Assembly (NCBI GenBank): GCA_038207745.1 | Contig: JBBQZL010000014.1 | Span: 1 to 23,108, forward strand | Direction of reading: 5' to 3' | DNA: 23,108 nt | Source: JBBQZL01 sp038207745 | GTDB lineage: Bacteria; Actinomycetota; Thermoleophilia; Solirubrobacterales; 70-9 | Position numbers and translations under genes: made by a program | Notes under the pieces: model-generated | Databases searched by the model: none | The model's input: only the letters and a program-made list of their open reading frames with translations | Told to the model about the DNA's origin: nothing | Shown: piece by piece, positions 7,260-14,486 of the stretch | Layout of the letters: every line of letters starts with the position of its first letter | Position numbering within the stretch: the first letter of the stretch is position 1

Positions 7260-8696
7260 ATGCGGAGACGTGAGTTCCTGCAACGCGCCGCAATGGCGGG
7301 CGGGCTGGCCGCAGGCTATGCAACCGTGCTCAGCCCGGACGCCCTTCTGGCCGAGGCAGCGAAGCGGCACAGGAGGCATCTGCCAGGCCCGAGGAATCTT
7401 CCGATCGACACCTTTGTGGTGCTGATGATGGAAAACCGCTCCTTCGACCACTACCTGGGCTGGCTGCCCAAGGCGGATGGACGGCAGAAAGGTCTGGTGT
7501 ACACAGACAGCGGCGGCCAGACGCTTTCGACGCAACGCCTCACTGGAGACTTCCAGGGATGCGCCCACCCTGACCCCGACCACTCATGGCGAGGCGGGCG
7601 GACTCAGATCAACGGCGGGCGCATGGACGGTTTTCTTCGCTCCGGCGACAACGATGTCTATTCGATCAGCTACTACACCGAAGAGGACCTCCCGTTCATA
7701 CCTTCGGTGGCGAAGGCGTTCACGACCTACGACCGCTTCTTCTGCTCGCTGCTCGGCCCGACCTACCCAAACCGCGAATACATGCACTCCGCGCAGTCGT
7801 ATGGGATGAAGGGCAACGCCTTCCCGGCCGCCCCCGGCTTTCCCGACACAACCATCTTCGCGTCGCTCGCCGCAAAGGGCATCTCGAACCACTACTTCTA
7901 TACGGACATCCCGGTCTCGGCACTGTGGGGAACGCCGGGTCTGGATCGATCAAGTCAGGTGCAGGAGTACTACGAGCGCTGCGCCGCCGGCACCCTGCCT
8001 TCCGTCTCCTTCGTCGACCCCTCGTTCGCGGGAGAGTCCCAGGGCACATCAGGCGACGAGCACCCGCACGGCGACATCCGCTACGGACAGGCCTTCATGT
8101 CGGATGTCGTCCACGCCTTCATGGAGAGCCCGCAGTTCAAGCGGGGCGCCCTCTTCATCGTCTACGACGAGTGGGGCGGATTCTTCGACCACGTCCGGCC
8201 GCCCCGTGTCCCCGATAACCGCGCGTCTTCGGGCATCAACGATGACTTCGGGCAGATGGGCCTGAGGATTCCCGCCGTCGCGGTCTCACCGTTCGTCCGC
8301 CGCAATCACGTCGACCATGGGATCTATGGCTTCGAGTCGATCCTGAAGATGATCCGCTACCGCTTTGGGCTCTCGCCGCTGACCACCCGCGACGCCTATG
8401 CCCGCAACATCGCCCGCTCCTTTGACTTCCAGATGAAGCCGAAGTTCGAACCCCCGAAGCTTCCCGACCCGACCGTCGTCGTCGGCTCCGCCTGCGTGGC
8501 CGGCAGGGTCTCCGCCGGACCGGGCGGCGGCAATGATGAGGGCGGAGTAGACGCAGCAGCTACTGAGCGGCCCAAGGAGCATGACCTCGCTGTCCTGCAC
8601 ACCTCCGGCTATCTTGAGCAACTCGGGTTCCAATACCGGCCCGCGACGCCGTCGCTGACCTTCCGGCACCCTTCTTCGCTCGGGCTGAAGCCGTGA
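7260..8696 (+). CDS. Tat-exported phospholipase C / phosphoesterase family protein
   Basis: The protein has 478 residues from ATG at 7260. Residues 2-8 (RRREFLQ) form a twin-arginine motif followed by an Ala/Gly-rich segment (AAMAGGLAAG), so it should be exported folded by Tat. The phosphoesterase domain starts with the hallmark metal-site phrase MMENRSFDHYLG (56-67). It continues with PSVSFVDPSF, the HPHGDIRYGQAF segment and YDEWGGFFDHV (about 302-312), all typical of acid-phosphatase-like bacterial phospholipase C. The substrate is probably a phospholipid or other phosphodiester. In-frame protein-like sequence continues upstream to TTG 7170 (NDVRDPGVAERLEAGDPDAL), so the true start may be there; ATG 7260 has no well-placed SD. 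The stop overlaps the next start (GTGA), so the two are translationally coupled. Confidence 0.88.
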   Translation: MRRREFLQRAAMAGGLAAGYATVLSPDALLAEAAKRHRRHLPGPRNLPIDTFVVLMMENRSFDHYLGWLPKADGRQKGLVYTDSGGQTLSTQRLTGDFQGCAHPDPDHSWRGGRTQINGGRMDGFLRSGDNDVYSISYYTEEDLPFIPSVAKAFTTYDRFFCSLLGPTYPNREYMHSAQSYGMKGNAFPAAPGFPDTTIFASLAAKGISNHYFYTDIPVSALWGTPGLDRSSQVQEYYERCAAGTLPSVSFVDPSFAGESQGTSGDEHPHGDIRYGQAFMSDVVHAFMESPQFKRGALFIVYDEWGGFFDHVRPPRVPDNRASSGINDDFGQMGLRIPAVAVSPFVRRNHVDHGIYGFESILKMIRYRFGLSPLTTRDAYARNIARSFDFQMKPKFEPPKLPDPTVVVGSACVAGRVSAGPGGGNDEGGVDAAATERPKEHDLAVLHTSGYLEQLGFQYRPATPSLTFRHPSSLGLKP

Positions 8697-9304
8697 GTGG
8701 TGCGAGCCGGGCGAGGCTCCTTGTCCCGGCGGTGACGTTTCTCGCCGCCACGCTGTTCTTCGTCAGCCAGGGAGACGCCCGGCGATCAGGTGATCCGGTC
8801 GTCGTCTCTGTCACCGCGCCAAGAGTCGTGGCGGCCAGGGCCAGGTTCCTGGTCAGTTTCGAAGTGAACGCTCACGCCGGTGCCCTTGCAGCCGCAGGCG
8901 GCGGCCTCCGCCTCAGGGCCCGCCTCGAGCCGGAGTGCGGTGGCTCATTCGCCGGGACGATTGGCCCGAAGATCATCGACCGTGTCCTCCCCGCCCCGGA
9001 AGCGGGTGGTGCCTTCGCGTACACAGCCAGGGCAGCGCCAAGCGTGAAGCCATTCGGGCCCCAGACCGTCTGCGCATTTGTTGAGGATGCCGACCAGCGC
9101 CAATTCGCGACTTCAACCGATGTCGTGGTGACGGTTTCAAAGCCATGCACCCGGGCGAGCCGCAAACTCCTGCGACTGCGGAAGGCTGCGGGCAATGCGA
9201 CGAAGGTGGCGCAACATCCCGTACGCGCCAGGAGGTTGCGAAAGGCGGCAATCCGGAGGCGCAAGGTCTGCAAGACCGGTTCTCTCGCGGTCTCGTCACC
9301 CTGA
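8693..9304 (+). CDS. Secreted or membrane-anchored protein with cationic C-terminus
   Basis: The protein has 203 residues from GTG at 8693, overlapping the phospholipase stop by 4 bases. Residues 6-28 are a signal peptide or anchor (RLLVPAVTFLAATLFFVSQG). Residues about 35-149 are beta-rich and Ig-like (VVSVTAPRVVAARARFLVSF, FATSTDVVVTVS) with cysteines at 82 and 127. Residues 152-193 form a C-X40-C block very rich in Arg and Lys, probably a disulfide-closed helical hairpin. I do not recognise a named family. Tight coupling suggests it works with the phospholipase, perhaps as a wall- or polyanion-binding partner; this is inference. Confidence 0.7.
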   Translation: MSGASRARLLVPAVTFLAATLFFVSQGDARRSGDPVVVSVTAPRVVAARARFLVSFEVNAHAGALAAAGGGLRLRARLEPECGGSFAGTIGPKIIDRVLPAPEAGGAFAYTARAAPSVKPFGPQTVCAFVEDADQRQFATSTDVVVTVSKPCTRASRKLLRLRKAAGNATKVAQHPVRARRLRKAAIRRRKVCKTGSLAVSSP

Positions 9305-9364
9305 GCGCAGGCACGCCTGCCCGCCGGTGTGCGTCGCAATGAAGCAGCCGCCGGGGAATGAGCA

Positions 9365-10237
9365 TTGATCGCGCCGCCTGTAAAGATCTGCCGGGTGGTC
9401 GAACGCAGCTTCCACGCGATGGGGACCGAGATCCGGGTGCTGGTCGGCCCCAGGATCAATGATGGGGATCCCGAGCCGGCGGCGATCGCGGCCTCCATCG
9501 AGGAGCAGCTGACGGAGTTCGATCACCGTCTGTCGCGCTTCCGCCCCGAGAGTGAACTCTCGCGCCTCAACCAGGATCCCCGCGAAGAGGTTCCGGCCTC
9601 GGCGCTGTTGCGGGCGGCTGTGGGCGCCGGCCTGTGGGCGGCACGGCGCACCGGAGGGCTGGTCGACCCGACTCTCCTGCCCCAGCTCGAGGACGCGGGC
9701 TATGCGACCACACGAAGCGGTTCCCCCTCGGCGCCGCTGGAGCCCGCTCTGATCTCGGCACCCCCGCGGCGACCGGCGCGGCCCGATCCGAGGGCGACGT
9801 GGCGGTCGATCGAGGTTCTCGACGCCGAGTGTGCAATCCGCCGGCCCCCGGGTGTGAAGCTCGACAGCGGGGGCATCGGCAAGGGCCTTGCCGCCGACCT
9901 GGTCGCGCGGCGACTGGCGGACTACGCGCGCTATGCCGTCGATTGCGGCGGGGATGTCCGCGTCGGCGGCAGGCTCCCGGGCAGCGAGCCGATCGACCTT
10001 GAGATCCGCCATCCGCTGAGCGGCGATGCTGCGGAGCACTTCCTGCTCGGCCGCGGAGCCGTTGCCACCTCGGGGCTCGACGCACGCCTCTGGCAGCTTC
10101 CCGGCGGTGGCCACGCCCACCACCTGATCGACCCGGAAAGTGGTCAACCGGCCTGGACCGGCCTGATCTGCGCAGCGGCACGCGCCCCGACCGCCCTCGA
10201 GGCCGATGTGCTCGCGAAGGCCGCACTTCTGAGCTGA
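9365..10237 (+). CDS. apbE: FAD:protein FMN transferase (ApbE), cut short by an in-frame TGA
   Basis: The protein has 290 residues from TTG at 9365, with GGGGAA about 6 bases upstream. ApbE moves FMN from FAD onto a Ser/Thr of a target flavoprotein, using Mg2+. Family marks are SFHAMGTEIRVLVG near the N-terminus, KLDSGGIGKGLAADLVARRL, YAVDCGGDVRVGG, HHLIDPESGQPAWTG and TALEADVLAKAALL. It ends at TGA 10235-10237, yet the same frame continues with family-like sequence to 10360, so the natural protein is about 331 residues. The truncated form keeps the main catalytic motifs and could be active. No signal peptide or lipobox is visible at this start. It sits before ferredoxin reductase, ferredoxin and a heme membrane protein, fitting flavinylated electron-transfer chemistry. 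No target with the usual S/T-G-A-T/S motif is in the window. Confidence 0.85.
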   Translation: MIAPPVKICRVVERSFHAMGTEIRVLVGPRINDGDPEPAAIAASIEEQLTEFDHRLSRFRPESELSRLNQDPREEVPASALLRAAVGAGLWAARRTGGLVDPTLLPQLEDAGYATTRSGSPSAPLEPALISAPPRRPARPDPRATWRSIEVLDAECAIRRPPGVKLDSGGIGKGLAADLVARRLADYARYAVDCGGDVRVGGRLPGSEPIDLEIRHPLSGDAAEHFLLGRGAVATSGLDARLWQLPGGGHAHHLIDPESGQPAWTGLICAAARAPTALEADVLAKAALLS

Positions 10238-10360
10238 CCTGACGGCGCCGCTGAGTTCCTCGCCGAGCATGGCGGCCTGATCGTCTACGACGACGGCGAC
10301 ATCGAGCGGCTCGGACCGCTGCACGTTCCGCCGCGCCTGCCTGTGCCGCCGCCCCGCTGA
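10238..10360 (+). pseudogene. ApbE C-terminal extension beyond the in-frame stop
   Basis: Directly after TGA 10235-10237 the ApbE frame continues for 40 codons with intact G/C third-position bias. It reads PDGAAEFLAEHGGLIVYDDG, then a Leu/Pro-rich end, and stops at 10358-10360. This is the expected last strand of an ApbE protein (an AA-FLA-HGG-LIV phrase). The preceding residues ALLS would be followed by Gly if TGA were GGA, a single base change. So this is either a recent nonsense mutation, a sequencing error, or readthrough. Confidence 0.7.
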
Positions 10361-10507
10361 CGCGTCGCCAGGCCGTCGGATTTCGCCCCTGGACTACGGT
10401 CAACTACTGACACCGCTGAGAGACGATTGCTGTTGTCCCGGCAGATGGCGGTCTATAGGGTCAACCGCAATGAAAGACATGGCCCGCAGCACACTCAGGC
10501 GCCGGCT

Positions 10508-11710
10508 TTGAGCGACGGCATCGTGATCGCCGGCGGAGGACTTGCCGCCCAACGATGTTGCGAAAAGCTGCGCTCGTCCGGTTTCGATGGCCGCATCCGC
10601 GTCATCTGCGAAGAGGAGCGCGCGCCATACGATCGGCCCCCGCTTTCCAAGGGGGTGCTCTCCGGCGATCGGGATCCCGCGACGCTCGGGCTGCGGGCGG
10701 CCGAGTGGCACAACGAGCACGACATCGATCTGCTGCTGGGCGAGACGGCCGTTGCTCTCGACCCCGGCATCCGGACCATCACCCTTGCCTCGGGTCCGAC
10801 CCTTCACTACGAGACCGCCGTGGTCGCGACCGGCAGCCGACCGCGCAAGCTGCCCGGGACGGAGCAGTTCACCAACACCCACACGCTTCGCACCGCCGAG
10901 GATGCAGTGAGGCTCCGCGACGCGCTGCAGCCGGGGAGCAGGCTGATCGTTGTCGGCGCCGGCTTCATCGGGCTCGAGGTGGCGGCGACTGCGCAGCGGC
11001 TGGGAGTCGAGGTGACCGTCCTTGAAGCCGCACCGGCCCCGCTCCTGCGAGTGCTCGGCGCGAACCTTGCCGAGTGGTTCGTGCAATTGCATCGTGCCGA
11101 GGGTGTCGAGGTCCTGCTCTCGGCGCACGTGGCAAGATTCGGTGAGGGTCCCGGCGGTGCCGAGTGGGTGCAGCTCACCGACGGCCGCCGGATCGAATGC
11201 GATGCCCTCGTGATCGGCATCGGAATCGAACCCGCGGCCGAATGGCTCGAGGGAAGCGGACTCGACCCCGCGGGCGTCAGGGTGGACACCACCGGGCAAA
11301 CCGAGGCCCCGGGCGTCTATGCCGCCGGTGACGCGGCCCGGCCCTTCAATCCGGCTAGCGGCAACCATGAGCGAAGTGAGCATTGGGAAGCTGCGACCCG
11401 CCAGGGCGCACAGGTGGCGCGGGCGATCATCGGACTCGAGCCGACGCCACCTGCTCTGCCGTCCTTCTGGACAGACCAGTACGGACTTCGGATACAGCTC
11501 GTCGGCGAGGCCCGCGAAGCCAACGAGATCAAGATCGACGGCAGCCCCGACGACCGGGACTTCGCGGCGCTGATGATTCGCGACGGGACACCGGTGGCGG
11601 GCATGGCCGTGGGCCGGCCGAGAGCGATACCTGCGATGCGCAAACAGATTGAAGCGGCCACAACCGAATCGAGAAGGAGCGAGAATGAAGTTCATACCGC
11701 AGATCGATGA
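10508..11710 (+). CDS. FAD-dependent ferredoxin/rubredoxin reductase
   Basis: The protein has 400 residues from TTG at 10508, chosen because SDGIVIAGGGLAAQ is the usual family N-terminus; the frame is open further up, to 10427. The enzyme passes electrons from NAD(P)H through FAD to a small ferredoxin. Motifs in order: FAD-binding GGGLAAQ (9-15), YDRPPLSK (41-48), ATGSRPR (107-113), NAD(P)-binding VVGAGFIGLE (148-157), VYAAGDAA for the second FAD contact, and a C-terminal reductase domain (FWTDQYGLRIQLVGEA). Its end overlaps the ferredoxin gene by 26 bases, which strongly implies they are partners. A 13-codon ORF (10470-10511) ends in TTGA over this start, and a TATAGG box lies at 10454-10459 without a well-spaced -35. 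Confidence 0.9.
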   Translation: MSDGIVIAGGGLAAQRCCEKLRSSGFDGRIRVICEEERAPYDRPPLSKGVLSGDRDPATLGLRAAEWHNEHDIDLLLGETAVALDPGIRTITLASGPTLHYETAVVATGSRPRKLPGTEQFTNTHTLRTAEDAVRLRDALQPGSRLIVVGAGFIGLEVAATAQRLGVEVTVLEAAPAPLLRVLGANLAEWFVQLHRAEGVEVLLSAHVARFGEGPGGAEWVQLTDGRRIECDALVIGIGIEPAAEWLEGSGLDPAGVRVDTTGQTEAPGVYAAGDAARPFNPASGNHERSEHWEAATRQGAQVARAIIGLEPTPPALPSFWTDQYGLRIQLVGEAREANEIKIDGSPDDRDFAALMIRDGTPVAGMAVGRPRAIPAMRKQIEAATTESRRSENEVHTADR

Positions 11711-11891
11711 GAGTGTCTGCGCGGCCCACGGCGATTGCGTCGAGGTCGCACCGAAGGTGTTTGCCCTGAACGACATTGCGCACGTGATCGGCGAGGGGCC
11801 GCCGGAGTTGATCCTGGAGGCGGCGGAGGTCTGCCCATCGGTTGCGATCATCGTTGTCGATGAAGAGACCGGCGAACAGGTCTTTCCGTAG
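11685..11891 (+). CDS. Small single-cluster ferredoxin (actinobacterial P450-type)
   Basis: The protein has 68 residues from ATG at 11685, with AAGGAG at 11674-11679 five bases upstream. Three cysteines, C12, C18 (CAAHGDC) and C50 (EVCPS), fit the C-X2-H-X2-C...CP pattern of small actinobacterial ferredoxins that carry one 3Fe-4S or atypical 4Fe-4S cluster. VEVAPKVF and the acidic C-terminus are also typical. Such ferredoxins usually feed cytochromes P450 or other oxidoreductases. Here the cognate reductase overlaps it upstream and no P450 is in the window, so the electron acceptor may be the nearby membrane proteins or an enzyme encoded elsewhere. The His in the second ligand position may affect cluster type. 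Confidence 0.92.
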   Translation: MKFIPQIDESVCAAHGDCVEVAPKVFALNDIAHVIGEGPPELILEAAEVCPSVAIIVVDEETGEQVFP

Positions 11892-11892
11892 G

Positions 11893-12477
11893 GTGACGGC
11901 GCCGGCTCACAACCGCCCGCTTCCGGTCGCATCCGTGTGCCTTCTTGCCGTGGTCGCACTGCTTGCTGCCGGCTGCGGAGGTGAGTCGGGCCGGGCCGAG
12001 AGTGAGACGCAGGGCTCATCGACCCAGACCACGCCGGTGACGACCTCGCCCTCGACCACTCCCGCACCCGTGGTGAGTGCCACGGTCACAGATCCCGCGC
12101 GCCGTGCCTACGTCACGCGCGTCGACAGGGAATGCGGTCGGCTTGACACCGACCGCGACTCCGCGCGCGAGCGGGTCGGCAACGCGACGGACGCGGGCGA
12201 GGCGGTCAAGGCATATGACGAGGGCACCTCTGCAGGGTTGCGGGAGCTGCGGGAGCTGCGAGCGATTCCCGCCCCGCCGGGGGACAGCGTCCTGCTGCAC
12301 ACCAATCTCTGGGGCCCGGTTGCGGCCCAACTCGCACTGCGGCGACAGATTCGCAGCGCGCTTGCGGATGTCGACGTCAGCCGGTTGCGCCTGCTTCGCG
12401 AGCAGCTCGACAACCTGACCCGGCAGGTGTCCGGCTTCTCGAGAGGCTACGGCTTCAAGGTGTGCGGTGCGGGCTGA
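11893..12477 (+). CDS. Lipoprotein of unknown function
   Basis: The protein has 194 residues from GTG at 11893, one base after the ferredoxin stop. A lipobox LLAAGC places the acylated cysteine at residue 28, after a hydrophobic stretch; a Thr/Ser/Pro linker follows. The mature part (about residues 70-194) is mostly helical with regular Arg, Glu and Leu (SAGLRELRELRAIPAPPG, RLRLLREQLDNLTRQVSG) and two cysteines (EC near 82 and VC near 191). It would sit on the outer face of the membrane. The extension to an upstream ATG at 11842 lies inside the ferredoxin gene and is rejected. Position in the redox operon suggests a role in electron transfer or assembly, but no heme (CxxCH) or flavin motif is present. 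Confidence 0.75.
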   Translation: MTAPAHNRPLPVASVCLLAVVALLAAGCGGESGRAESETQGSSTQTTPVTTSPSTTPAPVVSATVTDPARRAYVTRVDRECGRLDTDRDSARERVGNATDAGEAVKAYDEGTSAGLRELRELRAIPAPPGDSVLLHTNLWGPVAAQLALRRQIRSALADVDVSRLRLLREQLDNLTRQVSGFSRGYGFKVCGAG

Positions 12478-12480
12478 GAC

Positions 12481-12798
12481 ATGGCTGCCAAAGAACCACA
12501 CGCCTCCAGGACCCCAGGTGCAGGTGACGGTCACGTCCCGCCACGGACCTCACCCGCACCGCGCCCACCCCGTCGCCCGCTTCCCAGCCCCCTATCGGTG
12601 ATCACCGTGGCGCTCGGGCTCTTCCTCGTCGTGCTGACCCTGCTCGCGATCCAGGTGCGAAACGGAAGGGATCCATCGCTCGGCCCCGGTCCGGTGGTTC
12701 CGGCCGCCAACCAGCCGCAGGGCAAGACGCAGAGCTCCGGCGCCGCCGTGCAGCAGGCTACGAAGATCGTCAGCCAGACCTCGCCCGTGGCGCCGTGA
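12481..12798 (+). CDS. Small single-span membrane protein, unknown function
   Basis: The protein has 105 residues from ATG at 12481, three bases after the lipoprotein stop. A Pro/Arg-rich cytoplasmic N-terminus (about 1-37) is followed by one membrane span (SVITVALGLFLVVLTLLAI, about 39-57) and an external Gly/Pro/Gln/Ser-rich tail. The tail contains SSGAAVQQAT, which is not a proper S/T-G-A-T/S flavinylation motif. No family recognised. Operon position and topology suggest an accessory subunit of a membrane complex with the heme protein downstream. Confidence 0.65.
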   Translation: MAAKEPHASRTPGAGDGHVPPRTSPAPRPPRRPLPSPLSVITVALGLFLVVLTLLAIQVRNGRDPSLGPGPVVPAANQPQGKTQSSGAAVQQATKIVSQTSPVAP

Positions 12799-12830
12799 CC
12801 ACGGCTGCCGGGGGCTCTCCGGCGGCTTTG

Positions 12831-12838
12831 AAAGGAGG
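12831..12838 (+). promoter_or_regulatory. Shine-Dalgarno site fixing the start at 12846
   Basis: AAAGGAGG ends 7 bases before ATG 12846. It shows that the next small gene starts at 12846, not at the overlapping GTG at 12795. Confidence 0.8.
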
Positions 12839-12845
12839 CCCAGGC

Positions 12846-13034
12846 ATGGGTACCCGACTTGCGGCGGTTGCGGTGCTGATCGCGCTGGCGGCGCTTGCCT
12901 CATATGCGATGTTCAGCGGCCCGACCCGGGTTCCCCTCGGCGGACAATCCAATCTCGCGCCGCGCACCAGCACGCCGGCCGCCCCACCGGCGGGCGAAAA
13001 GGAGCCCCAGGGAGAAGGAGGCGGGGGTGACTGA
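12846..13034 (+). CDS. Small membrane-anchored peptide, unknown function
   Basis: The protein has 62 residues: one N-terminal span (RLAAVAVLIALAALASYAMF, residues 4-23), then an external tail rich in Pro, Thr, Ala and Gly that ends in acidic/Gly residues (EKEPQGEGGGGD). The ATG is set by the AAAGGAGG at 12831-12838. Its stop overlaps the next start by 8 bases. It resembles the preceding small membrane protein in layout (span plus disordered tail). No cofactor motif is seen. Confidence 0.65.
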   Translation: MGTRLAAVAVLIALAALASYAMFSGPTRVPLGGQSNLAPRTSTPAAPPAGEKEPQGEGGGGD

Positions 13035-13644
13035 GCCGGATCCCGCCAACTATGCGTGGTGGCTTGCCTCCCGCTCCGCCGGGATTGTGGCCTTCGTGCT
13101 GATCGCCGGCGCGGTCATCCTCGGGCTTGTCCTCGCATCCGGGTTCTCCTGGCGCCGGGGTATGAAGCGGGACCTGGTCAAGGTCCACCAGCAGATCGCC
13201 CTTGCCGCTCTGGTGGCGATCGCCGCTCATGGCCTCCTGCTGCTCGGAGACAGCTACCTCAGCCCCGGGATAACCGGGATCACGATTCCGTTCACACTCT
13301 CCTACCGTCCGCTGTGGACCGGGTTCGGCATCGTCGCCGGATACCTGGCGCTCCTATTGGGGCCGACCTTCTACATCCGGCGCCGGATCGGGGCACGCCG
13401 CTGGAGGCGGATCCACCAGGCAACGGTGCTCGTCTTCATACTCGCGGTCCTGCACTCGCTGGGTTCGGGGACCGACGGAGCCAGCCTCTGGTTCAACTTC
13501 ATGGCCTTCGGCAGCTCGGCTGTGATCCTCGCGCTGCTGATCGTTCGCTATGGCCGCAAGTCGCGCAGGCCGGCAAGAGCCCCTGCCCGACCCCGCCCCA
13601 AGGCTGCGGACGGGTCCACGAGCGGGTCCTCCATCTCCGCCTGA
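13027..13644 (+). CDS. Ferric reductase-like transmembrane heme protein
   Basis: The protein has 205 residues from GTG at 13027, with AAGGAGG at 13015-13021 five bases upstream. There are about five to six spans. Histidines at 54 and 68, and at 130 and 143, give two H-X(12-13)-H pairs across successive helices, the bis-heme b layout of the ferric reductase/MsrQ (YedZ) family (VKVHQQIALAALVAIAAHG and RIHQATVLVFILAVLHSLG). The Arg/Lys-rich C-terminus lacks an FAD/NADPH domain, so electrons must come from another protein; the reductase and ferredoxin upstream are candidates. It probably moves electrons across the membrane to an external acceptor. Last gene of the plus-strand redox run. Confidence 0.85.
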   Translation: MTEPDPANYAWWLASRSAGIVAFVLIAGAVILGLVLASGFSWRRGMKRDLVKVHQQIALAALVAIAAHGLLLLGDSYLSPGITGITIPFTLSYRPLWTGFGIVAGYLALLLGPTFYIRRRIGARRWRRIHQATVLVFILAVLHSLGSGTDGASLWFNFMAFGSSAVILALLIVRYGRKSRRPARAPARPRPKAADGSTSGSSISA

Positions 13645-13745
13645 AATCGAGGTACCCCGTGCTGCCGCTCTGGGTACCCACAGCGGGATGGAATTCACTG
13701 ATCGGCAACGGGCCGACTCACTTCGGGATTCGACTGTATCCAGAG

Positions 13746-13774
13746 TTGACTTGGCTACGGAGGGCGATTAGCTT
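13746..13774 (+). promoter_or_regulatory. Putative promoter of the 118-residue protein gene
   Basis: TTGACT (13746-13751) and TAGCTT (13769-13774) are separated by 17 bases, a good vegetative promoter layout. The 5' leader of about 20 bases then contains AAAGGAG (13790-13796), four bases before ATG 13801. This separates the gene from the redox operon upstream. Confidence 0.5.
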
Positions 13775-13800
13775 GGGATCAACCCGACGAAAGGAGTGCA

Positions 13801-14157
13801 ATGGCTGACGCCGTACTATTCATCGGCTGGGGACAGGTGGTTCGAGGTCGCGAAAAGCGCGCGCTCGACGTATTCAACGAGAGCGTTGCGTACTGGGGCG
13901 GACTCCAGGGAAGCGGGAAGATCGAGGACTTTGAGATCGTCCTGCTGACGCCACACGGTGGCGACCTGGACGGCTTCGCGCTACTGAGAGGCAGTGCCGA
14001 TCAGCTTGCGGCATTGCGTGCCGATCCGGAGTTTGAACAGCACTCGGCACGGGTTGACCTGATTGTCGACAAGCAGGGCATCGTCAACGGTGTGATCAAT
14101 GACGGTCTCGCCCGCGGGATGGCCCAATATCAATCAGAGATAGCCGACCTCGACTAG
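13801..14157 (+). CDS. Conserved small protein of unknown function (ferredoxin-like fold suspected)
   Basis: The protein has 118 residues from ATG at 13801 with a strong SD (AAAGGAG, 13790-13796) and its own promoter. It has no signal peptide or membrane span. The pattern of strands and helices (ADAVLFIGWGQVVRG, then a helix with KRALDVFNESVAYWGGL, then FEIVLLTPHGGDLDGFALLR) looks like a dimeric alpha+beta barrel or NIPSNAP/Dabb-type fold. LRGSADQLAALRADPEF is typical of such proteins, in which a residue cap closes the barrel. I recognise the style, common in actinobacteria as a hypothetical protein, but no activity. The hairpin at 14184-14206 probably ends its transcript. Confidence 0.75.
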   Translation: MADAVLFIGWGQVVRGREKRALDVFNESVAYWGGLQGSGKIEDFEIVLLTPHGGDLDGFALLRGSADQLAALRADPEFEQHSARVDLIVDKQGIVNGVINDGLARGMAQYQSEIADLD

Positions 14158-14183
14158 CAGTCCGGCACACTGAACTGTTGCCG

Positions 14184-14206
14184 TTTCCCGGCCCCAAACC
14201 GGGAAA
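14184..14206 (+). terminator. Hairpin after the 118-residue protein gene, possible terminator
   Basis: TTTCCCGG and CCGGGAAA form a perfect 8-bp stem around a 7-base loop, 26 bases after the stop. The T-tract is missing, as is common for actinobacterial terminators, so termination is likely but not certain. The hairpin reads equally on minus. Confidence 0.5.
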
Positions 14207-14486
14207 TAGCTTCGGTTCTCCACCTTCCTTCAGCGCAGCCGCCGGGAGTTTGTGCGACAGCCTCAGCGCTGACAAGAAGCGAGGAAGTGCCGAACCGCCC
14301 TGATGCCAGCGTCTTGTCTGCAAGACTGGAGCCCGGGGAAGGTCACGCGTCGGGGGGGGAAGGAGTCGACCGCGGCGGTCCATGAATGAGCCAGGCAGAC
14401 ATATCGCCCTTGATCCGTTCGCCTCGCAGCGGTTGATCAGGTTGCCCGGTGACAACGACCCCAGCGCACGCGGGTAGCGCCGATCC
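14207..14486. other. Intergenic stretch with a second hairpin and a doubtful short ORF
   Basis: There is no well-supported gene. GTCTTG/CAAGAC (14311-14326) forms a perfect 6-bp stem with a TCTG loop. A 31-codon ORF (14382-14477, starting MNEPGRHIALDPFASQ) ends 9 bases before the dehydrogenase start but has no well-placed SD. The promoter of the dehydrogenase must lie here; I could not place it. The minus-strand frame of 119 codons is Arg/Pro-rich and not convincing. Confidence 0.35.

Noticed and set aside
10400..12067. 555-codon antisense frame opposite the reductase and ferredoxin genes
   Set aside because: It covers two clearly identified genes, has shadow-like composition and no recognisable motif.
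12795..12845. Start of the 62-residue membrane peptide at GTG 12795 (overlapping the previous stop)
   Set aside because: AAAGGAGG at 12831-12838 is ideally placed for ATG 12846, and the hydrophobic span begins right after that ATG.
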